From contig JABYQQ010000021.1 in assembly GCA_022605405.1 (NCBI GenBank), forward strand, positions 558,001 through 622,000: a DNA stretch of 64,000 bases, given 5' to 3'. This document shows positions 56,659-64,000 of this stretch, piece after piece (position 1 is the stretch's first letter; every line of letters starts with the position of its first letter). The stretch comes from Earliella scabrosa. Lineage: Eukaryota; Basidiomycota; Agaricomycetes; Polyporales; Polyporaceae. The position numbers and the translations under genes are program-made. The notes below the pieces were generated by a model, which worked only from the letters and a program-made list of their open reading frames with translations, was not told the origin of the DNA and searched no databases.

Positions 56659-58757
56659 ATGTATCTCATACACACGAGGAGACTGAGGTTGCAGTACTTT
56701 TCTGCGCCACCTGCAGAGTACGCGATCTTGTCACACGTCTGGACAAACCGCGAGTTGAGCTTCCAGGAGGCCCAACGCTATACTGGAGAAAGCCCGAGTC
56801 TCGGGGTGAACGGCGGCAAGGTACAGGCAGCCTGCAGATACGCAGTGTCCGAAGGCTTCGAGTGGCTCTGGGTCGATACGTGCTGCATCGACAAGACGAA
56901 CAGCAACGATCTGTCGGAGGCGATTAACTGCATGTACTCATGGTACGCGTCGGCGACCGTGTGCTACGCATACCTCGCGGACGTCCCTACTGTCCGCCGC
57001 ACCGCCGACTATGCCTCATCGTTCGTCAAGAGCAAGTGGCACACGCGGGGATGGACCCTACAAGAGCTCATAGCTCCGGCGGAAGTGCGCTTCCTCTCCG
57101 CGCAGTGGAAGTACATCGGTAACAAAGCACTACTGGCGCCCCTTCTCCAGCAAATTACTGGGATACCCGATCAAATTCTGGAGCATGGAGACCTGTCCTC
57201 CACTTCTGTGGCGGAACGCCTGTCCTGGGCGTCCCAGCGGTCTACGACACGGCAGGAAGACGAGGCGTACTGCCTCATGGGCCTGTTCAACGTCAACATT
57301 CCCGTCATTTACGGAGAAGGTAGGCGCGCCTTTCGTCGCCTGCAGGAGGAGATTGTGCGCACCTCTCCTGATCAGACGCTCTTCGCCTGGGGACGGCCCA
57401 TGGCGCCATCGTCGACTATCTGCCTGTGCACGGAAGGCGCGGCCCCTCCGTATGGCCAGGACTCGAACCTGCTCGCGAGCGGCCCATCTTCTTTTGGCGG
57501 TGGAAATGGCGGCTCGTTCAGGGGACCGCCGCGAAGCCTCTCCTTTGCTAGCTTCTTACAGACTCTCGAGGTCCTGCTGAAGCGTCCAAGACCGGACTCG
57601 CCTCGCAAGGTGAGCTCCAAACTCCAAGCGAGTCCGCTGTAGCCGTATTCATTCTATTGTTCTAGATGCACGACGTGCCAGAGATCACGATCACTAGCTA
57701 CGGCATCCGAGCACATCTCCCCATCGTCCCGTTCCCCACCGCTCTGCTTGAGCAGGCTTGCACAGCATCTCACGAGGATCCCTCTTCACCTGCCATAGAC
57801 GACGCATTTCTGGCACTTCTGGCATGCACTCCAAGCCATGTGCCCCCGTCATCGTCCACGCTTGTCGGACTCATTCTACGTCGTACACGCGGTTCGCATT
57901 TCTTCCGAGTTGGCGCGCTGCAGACGCACGGAGGCAATCAATACGGCCGTTGCATGGACGTCACCCCGGAGCTCTTCGATCTCATGGGCGCAGGAGAGGC
58001 ACTCGACTGGGACAGCGTCTGGGAGACCGTGCACATCTCCCAAGACCTCTTCTCCACCGCTCCTGTCCGCCCACCAAGGCGTCCGGGCCAGGACAAACGC
58101 GTGCGCGTGGTCGTCCCGAGCGACATCATCGGGAACATCCAGCAGCAGCGCTTCGCCCTCTCCCTCCGCTACCCAGACAACGTGTACACGCCAGACCAGC
58201 CCCAAGACGTGAAGCCGTCCGACATCATCTCATTCGCCTTCCTTCGCCGCCCGGCGGGGACGAGCGACCGTGACGTCATGATCGCGGACAAGCGCGACGG
58301 GTTCCGGATCCGCGTCGGCTGGTGCGGGCTCTCGCTGTGGGTCGACGTCGAGCACATCGGGCGGACGGGCACGACGAGCGCGTCGTTTCTGACGCCGCAC
58401 GGGACGGACTCGGCGGACGGCTCGTACTGCCCCGCGCTGCATGTCCCCGAGTGGCCGACGTCGGTCGATCCGCACGAGGAGTGGAGGCTTGACCGCGAGG
58501 TGCAGCTCCGGTGGCAGTACTACCACACTTTCGAGGTCAACGGGCGCAAGATCCACGTCCGGGTGGTCATTAGGCCTGGGGCGGGAGCGGCGGAGCCGAC
58601 GCTGGTCACGATCGGGTTCGAGGTTGACGTGCAGCTGTGGGATACGCTGGCGCTGCTGGAGTCGGAGAGCGCACCGGCTGCGCAGCCGAGTGGGTCTGTG
58701 ATTGGCCGCCTGGCGGGGAGGCTCCGTCCGTCGCGCTCTCAAGCTTCGGTGTCGTGA
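56659..58757 (+). CDS. HET-domain protein (heterokaryon incompatibility type)
   Basis: Two exons, 56659-57609 and 57666-58757, give 680 residues. The start MYLIHTRRLRLQYF then AEYAILSHVW is the classic HET opening. EWLWVDTCCIDKTNSNDLSEAINCMYSWY and WHTRGWTLQELIAPAEVRFLSAQW form the core; SWASQRSTTRQEDEAYCLMGLFNV and IPVIYGEG close it. The C-terminal 350 residues are a separate, unrecognised region with a mostly beta-like pattern. HET domains trigger growth arrest or cell death upon recognition of a foreign partner in filamentous fungi; many basidiomycete genes of this kind have no tested function. No NACHT or WD40 part is attached, so it is a stand-alone HET gene. It lies downstream of thymidylate synthase with about 1.1 kb between. 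Confidence 0.9.
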
Positions 58758-59226
58758 GGTCTGTGGCGTGATTTTCCGTGACGAGGCAGAGTAATCTGAC
58801 TCAAAAATTACAGATCGGTGCGCATACGATATGTTATACACAGCTCTTATCGAAGCATCTCCCTAGTTTCGCGGAAGCGGTTTCAGTATGTCATACACTG
58901 CTGGAATCATGCCCACGAGTAGATTCAAGGAGTAGATTCAAGGAGTCGCAACCGTGCTCGGTCGAATGGCGGCGCACAGCGCAGGATGTTCATCAGAATA
59001 ACCGCGGGTGTGTCAGAGTTAGTACTCTTCCAGGTCGACGGTACGGTCAAACTATGGAGAACTGAGTTCAGCCCTCAAATCTCACGCGGAGCCTTGGACC
59101 CATCCTCGCTCGGAACAGCTCAAGTGTTGTTCATACACACGCAGATGCCTGTTCGGGCGGTCGAGTTAAAGGGCAGCTTGACTTGGTACTATAACACCCT
59201 CGTTCATCTCCGTATCTACTTGTGGA
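58758..59226. other. Convergent intergenic spacer
   Basis: No gene. It contains one short tandem duplication (see next entry). Confidence 0.5.
58918..58943 (+). repeat. 13-base tandem duplication
   Basis: The unit agtagattcaagg occurs twice in direct succession. Confidence 0.8.
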
Positions 59227-60095
59227 CTAGGCCTCCTCCAGCTTCGTCCCGGCGTCGGCGGCCCCATAGCTCTCGAAGAGCTTGTAGAACCTCGCCCAGC
59301 GCCCTCCGTCCCAGGTCAAGATATCCTGCCACTCCTCATTGTCGTCCCCGAGGAGGATGTGCATCCAGCTCAAGAACGACGCGACAATGAGGTCCGCGTA
59401 GATGATCTTGTCGCCGCCAAACAGCAGCCTCTCCTTCCCGTCCTTCTCCGCGGGCAGCCACTGCGCCACGGTCGAGAACCCGGCGCGGACGGGTCCCCAG
59501 GCCTCGCGACGCGCCGCGCTGCCCTTCGGGGGGAGCTGGTCGAGCGGAACGCCGAACCACGCCTTGCGGGTGCGGTAGAAGTACTCCTGGGCCCGCGGGG
59601 AGAGCACCTCGTACGCGACGGGGTTCATGACCATGATCGCCTTGTACACCACGGCCTGGCTGAACGCATTCTCGAACACGGAGTGGAGCACGTCGGTGCC
59701 GTCGGGGATGAGCGTCGGGCCGCTCGCCGAGGGGTAGGTCTTCTCGAGGTAGGTCACGATGTCGGCCGAGTCGACGATGGTCGACTTCGTGTTGGGGTCG
59801 TAGATGCAGGGGAGCGTGTAAAGGGGGCCGCTGCCATCGGGGAGCACGGGCACGGTCGGGCGGAAGCCGAGCTTCTTGCCGAGAGCCTCGATGTCAGGGT
59901 ACTCGACCCAGACGGTCTTGTAGGGGATGCCCTTGATGTTCAAGGCGTACCTGGGGTCAATCAGAGTCGATTAGTCCGGGATCGTATGATGTGGGCTCGA
60001 GAGGCAACACACCTGGCTTTCCAGGTGTTTGGAGACCATGCCTTGATGCCGCTAGCGGCGGCGGCAATGTCGTAGAAAACGATGGGCTCAGACAT
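59227..60095 (-). CDS. FuA-type glutathione S-transferase (etherase-like)
   Basis: Exons 60095-60013 and 59950-59227 give 268 residues. The start MSEPIVFYDIAAAASGIKAW and SPNTWKARYALNIKGIPYKT, then YTLPCIYDPNTKSTIVDSADI and VTYLEKTYP, are hallmarks of the fungal GSTFuA class, relatives of bacterial beta-etherases; the serine of WSPNTWK is the likely catalytic residue. The C-domain has GGDKIIYADLIVASFLSWMH. These enzymes bind and turn over wood-derived phenolics in white-rot fungi. It is unrelated in close descent to the omega-like copies in this window. A tatatata on the minus strand near 60,208 is a good TATA box. Confidence 0.93.
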
Positions 60096-61433
60096 CTTCT
60101 GGGACAGAGTAGTGGCGGTGATGAGCGGTGTGAAGTTATGAGGTTTGAAGGCCGAGATGTGAGAGTTGAATGGAGGATTCGAACCGTGTGGTCGTTGGTC
60201 GAGTATATATATGATGTCCACTCTCACCTACGCATCTTGGCGTAGAACTACGCCTATCCGTTCATGCGAGTAGTGGCGACGTCAGGCTCGGGCTCGGGCT
60301 CGGGATGCACCCCGAAGACGAGCTCGCAACCCAAGGGCGGCGGGGGCGGGAGCGTGGCCACCGTCGTATATGGCGGTCACGGTACCGTGCGAGGTCACCG
60401 TTTACAGCGGTCCCGGTACCGCCCGAGATCAGAGACCAGGAGGTGTAGACGGCACAGGATGAGCAAGCAAGTTGAAGAAACAAACTTTGAAGCCCATTCC
60501 CAACGTCCATCTCCGACCCATCGTGATATCATCTGCTCAGATCTAGAGCTGCTCAGTCAGTTGGACTGACTTACGCTCGAAATTCCCGACATTACCGCCC
60601 GAATACTTAGGTGCTAGGCTCGCCCAGGGCTCGCCTCCCCATACTACGACCGTTTCCGCGAGTTCAGAATCACCAAGCGGCACTGCGACAGCGAGTGAGT
60701 TTCATCGAGCATACCGTGTTCCTCACACTGTACTGGCGTTTTCGCCAAGTACTAATCCGTAAGTCGGAGCTCAAGCGCTCATGCTCTAAGTGTAGTAGGA
60801 CTAGGCATGACGCAAGCGGAACCGCGCGTCCGCCTTCCGACTCTCTGCAGCCTCGCGCTCTATATTACTTATGGCGAGCGCGACGAGCGCACCGTTGGGA
60901 CTTGCACATCGTTTCGCGGCACTCCCGCGCCCTACACCCAGTAGTTCGAGTTAGCGTTGACGCCTAGTGATTTTCCGACTGGAGACGTGCACCTGCCAGC
61001 GGAGACGACATCGCGATGAGAGAGACGCGTGAAGTAGAGTATGGTTATGGGCACGGTATGATACAGTACGAATCCAGTTCTAACCAAGGGCGTTCGGTCG
61101 CCCGGAGTGTCTAGCGTAAGCGGTACCATGTGGATGTGGATGCGGATGATATGAGTATATGGTGAAGTTGGGTGTGTGGACGATGGAAAGTAGTGACGGT
61201 AATACGTACGAGGATGTCGGGATATACAGTGCATACGGACGGCAGTAATAGACACAGAAGAACAGAGAAGACGGATGCGCAAGTAACGACCTGGGGCGGT
61301 CGGTATGTATCAATACAGCCATGGGGACAGCCGACTAAACGTACTGTAGTAGTATCTCCCTCCCTTCCTTACTCCGACCTTAGATCGCGCCCACCTCCAT
61401 GCACACAGCGCCCCCTTGGTGCGGTCCAGCACA
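60096..61433. other. Intergenic, no gene seen
   Basis: About 1.3 kb. It contains a short simple repeat of the ggctcg unit at about 60,285-60,304 and a near-palindromic ggtacc-rich stretch at about 60,378-60,425. No gene or RNA was recognised. Confidence 0.5.
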
Positions 61434-63064
61434 TCACAGCGGCGCCCACCCGTCGCCAGCAGGCCACTTCAAGTCGTCTCTCTCGAGCACCATCCTCCTC
61501 CCCGCCCGCCCCTCCCGATCCACCACCGCAACATCCACCCCTCCCTCCCTCCACCGCCTCGCGCGTTCCTCCACAGGCTCGCTCTCGACGTCGTGGTCCA
61601 GCCCCAAGCTGCTGTTCCCGTCGTCCATGTCCGGGCCGGGGCTCCCCGCGTCGTCCACGTCGTCCATCAGCCGCTTCTCGCCCTCCTCCCGCCGCCACGC
61701 CGGCCGGTGCGCGCCGTGCTGGACGAACCCCCGGCGCGAGAACGCGCCCTCGGCCTTGAACCGCGCGACGTCGAGCGCGGGCTGCGCGCGCAGCTGCAGG
61801 CTCGTCAGCGTCTTCTGCAGGCTCCCGATCGGCGAGTCCGAGAATGCGTCCCGCCCGCGCTCCTTCTCCTTCTCCCGCTCCTTCTCGCGTTCCTTCTCTC
61901 GCTCTCGCTCGCGCGCGGAGGAGAGCGAGAGGTGGCGCGAGAGCATCGCCGTAGACGGAGATGGGCTGTCGCGGTCTGGTGGGTTCGCGAACGGAGACTC
62001 CAGAGGCGAGGACGTTGGCGTCAGCTGTGCGCTCTCTGGGCGTTTTCGTCGTGGTGGGGGCGGGACGGGGGGAGGTGATGGATGGTGCAGAGACTTGGAG
62101 CGTCCGACGCGCGGAGAGGCATTCGACGGCGCGAAGCGATCGCCGTCGGCCCCCAAGGCGACGAATTTGCGGTCCGGGTGCGTCGGTGGTGGTTCTGGAG
62201 GTAGGTCGGACAGTGCTCGTGGGGGTGTGCGGGATGGGGACGTGTGGGGCGACGCGAATCGTCGCGCGGGCGGATCCGGAGGTGTTGGTCCAAGCGCAGG
62301 AAGGGCAGCGCGCTTGAATGGGGATAGGGACGCGTTTGCAACTTGCTCAAACGAGCGCACGGAGCCACCGACTGTTGACGCGGGCGGACTGAGGTTGCGT
62401 CGAGGAGGAAGGGAGGGAACGCGTCTGTGAACGGCGGTGCGGTCGCCAGAGCTCGTCGTGGACGACGCGGAGCTGCTCGTATCCTTGATGGGACTCTTGC
62501 TTCGAGTTCGCTTCGGGAGGTCTGCGCTGCTCTTGAGCACCTCCATCACGCGTTCCTGTTCGAGCCTTTGCTCCGCCTTCTTCAGACTCTGTGCAATTCG
62601 CGTCGCTTGCAAGGACTGTTGGATGAGCGGATTCATGTTGTTTGTTGAGACGCTCCGTGGTGCATGAGGGAAGCTAGGGACTGGGGGTGGAGGATCGCGA
62701 GCACTTGGCGGTACATGTTGCGCGCCTATGGACGCGTGTCGCGGTGGAGGCAAAATGGGTGGCTTGCGTGGGGGTAAGGGGGGTATCTTGCTGTCTTGGG
62801 TGGCGCGTGTACCCGAGAATATGCCAGTAGCTGGAGGAGCAGACTGAGGGGGAACATCCTGCGACCCTCTCCGATTCAGGAATGGATTGGTTGGTTTCGG
62901 AGGAAGGGATGGTGGAGGCGGCTTCACGGGTGAAGATGATGCAGTTGAAGAAGGATGCGATGGATGGTTGCCATTTGTGGAGAATGGGTTAGGGTCTGGG
63001 GATGGGACACGAGAGCGTTTGCCGAGAGGAGACGGTGAACGCGACTTTAATTCGTTTGGGTGGG
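61434..63064 (-). CDS. Proline-rich protein with NPF motifs (5' exon not found)
   Basis: A single long exon of 543 codons reads from a splice acceptor at 63064 (cgtag|cc) to TGA at 61434. It is low complexity: SPSPLGKRSRVPSPDPNPFS, PPPPSLPPKPTNPFLNR, and IPPLPPRKPPILPPPRH, so two NPF motifs (EH-domain ligands) and several PxxP sites (SH3 ligands) are present. A short helical block NPLIQQSLQATRIAQSLKKAEQRLEQERVM is the best-ordered part (about one third along). A charged KERE-type run lies near 61,861-61,915. The C-terminus is acidic then basic. These features are those of endocytosis or actin scaffold proteins, but that is inference; I do not recognise the gene. No convincing upstream exon was found before base 64,000. 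Confidence 0.7.
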
Positions 63065-64000
63065 CTACGACGTTCACATATTAGCATCAGTAAATGTTTT
63101 GGTTTTCGAAATGAAGATCGTGAATATGCTGTCAGAGTGTTGGCATTCCAATGGTCATGTCAACGCAAGCTCAGTAATCTGGGCACCCTGTGAGGTGCGA
63201 ACGAAGCTACCCAATGCCTCTCCGAGGAACCGAGGATATCGCACGCTTGTCGAACGTGCTTCGATGATGCCAACGTCCGCAGCTGACGCAGGCCGCAGTT
63301 TGCATTAAAGCAAGCGCAGCATCCGGCATCCGACACGCCAAGCTGAGTCATCCGTACTCACGGACTCACAGCAGTGCATCGCAAGGCGTGAAACAGCATG
63401 GCCGAAGATGACGCGAAGGGTCACAACGGGTCACATTAGCCATACCGCAGCTGTAGCAGGCTTAAGCGAAGTGACTAGGAGGTGAGGACAGGTTGCTACG
63501 CGCTCGGACCAGCGTGTAATGGATAGAGACTCTATCCGGCCGCGACTATGGTGCAAGGTCATGATCGGATACAGCCTCATCCCCGAGCAAGAGACATTAG
63601 ACGTGAGGCAAAGTCCGTCCAGCTCACCACATGACGAAAGAGGCGAGACACGACGGTGGAGTATGGACTTTGACCACACCACAGCGAGCTCGGTCGCGGC
63701 TCCAGCAGATCGGTCGCGCGTATGATACGTCCAGCCATGGCCCTTCTGTCCCACGCATGTTTTCAGAACATGATTGAAGCCGCCACGATGTTCGCGCGAC
63801 GATGCTGCATAGGATCCGTACTGTGCATGAACCTGAGAACCTTCCCAATGCGCACGAGCGGATCCCGACCGGACGTGCTCGAGAACATGGAGGAACGTAT
63901 ACCCGCGAATGTACGGGCACAGAATGAGATGCTGACATAGTCAAGCAAGGCTAGCAGAAGCTTGCAAGGTAGCATCCACGCCGCCGTGATGTTGGCGCAG
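63065..64000. other. Unresolved 5' region of the proline-rich gene
   Basis: The first exon of the preceding gene should lie here or beyond the edge. Short frames on both strands have no supporting motif. Confidence 0.4.

Noticed and set aside
60150..60215. ggattcgaacc-like T-arm suggesting a tRNA
   Set aside because: No matching acceptor or anticodon stems on either strand.
1..64000. Transposons, LTRs or a biosynthetic gene cluster
   Set aside because: No transposase, reverse transcriptase, terminal repeats, polyketide, peptide or terpene synthase was seen; neighbouring enzymes do not form a recognisable pathway.

Overview
The window is nuclear DNA of a filamentous basidiomycete, most likely a wood-decay agaricomycete of polypore type. 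The evidence is direct: genes are interrupted by many 50-70 base introns with GT(RNGN)/AG ends, coding DNA is GC-rich, TATA boxes lie 70-110 bases upstream of several starts, and the gene content includes expanded omega-type and FuA-type glutathione S-transferases, a HET gene, class 3 lipases and small secreted proteins. The species assignment is inference. No complete transposon, CRISPR array or prokaryotic operon was seen. Nearly all exon models below were checked by reading frame: exon sums are divisible by three except where a break is reported.

Layout. 1-2,100: a cut-off P-loop NTPase gene and an unresolved gene (minus strand). 2,500-8,200: a duplicated lipase promoter joined to a fragment of the COPII coat gene SEC31, then two tandem secreted class 3 lipases. 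8,300-15,600: a glutathione S-transferase (GST) array with three intact genes, one decayed gene, one copy with a single-base deletion and a relic exon; two members form an inverted duplication. 15,900-17,500: an FAD-linked oxidase. 18,200-27,100: four minus-strand isoprenylcysteine methyltransferase-like membrane proteins (one broken), interleaved with an uncharacterised gene and a ten-exon NCS1 purine/pyrimidine-type permease. 28,900-41,250: an omega-like GST, a thymine/uracil DNA glycosylase, the 16-exon spliceosomal helicase BRR2, and a second omega-like GST. 41,900-51,500: two paralogous small secreted proteins flanking a tRNA-Pro gene, three tandem short-chain dehydrogenases with mitochondrial-type leaders, and a BTB-domain gene. 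51,900-64,000: a cupin, a secreted protein, thymidylate synthase, a HET-domain gene, a FuA-type GST and a proline-rich protein whose 5' end was not found.

The core genes (BRR2, thymidylate synthase, the glycosylase) are single copy and intact. The accessory stretches evolve by local duplication and loss: lipases, GSTs, methyltransferase-like proteins, dehydrogenases and secreted proteins all occur as sets of two to six with clear pseudogenes among them. Together the GSTs, dehydrogenases, FAD oxidase and secreted lipases fit a lifestyle of degrading plant material and detoxifying its extractives, but no shared pathway is demonstrated by the sequence. The most unusual items are the promoter/SEC31 chimera, a 7-base microexon kept in both secreted-protein paralogs, a 21-base exon that carries only the catalytic motif of one GST, and a serine-to-cysteine change at the presumed catalytic serine of two dehydrogenases.
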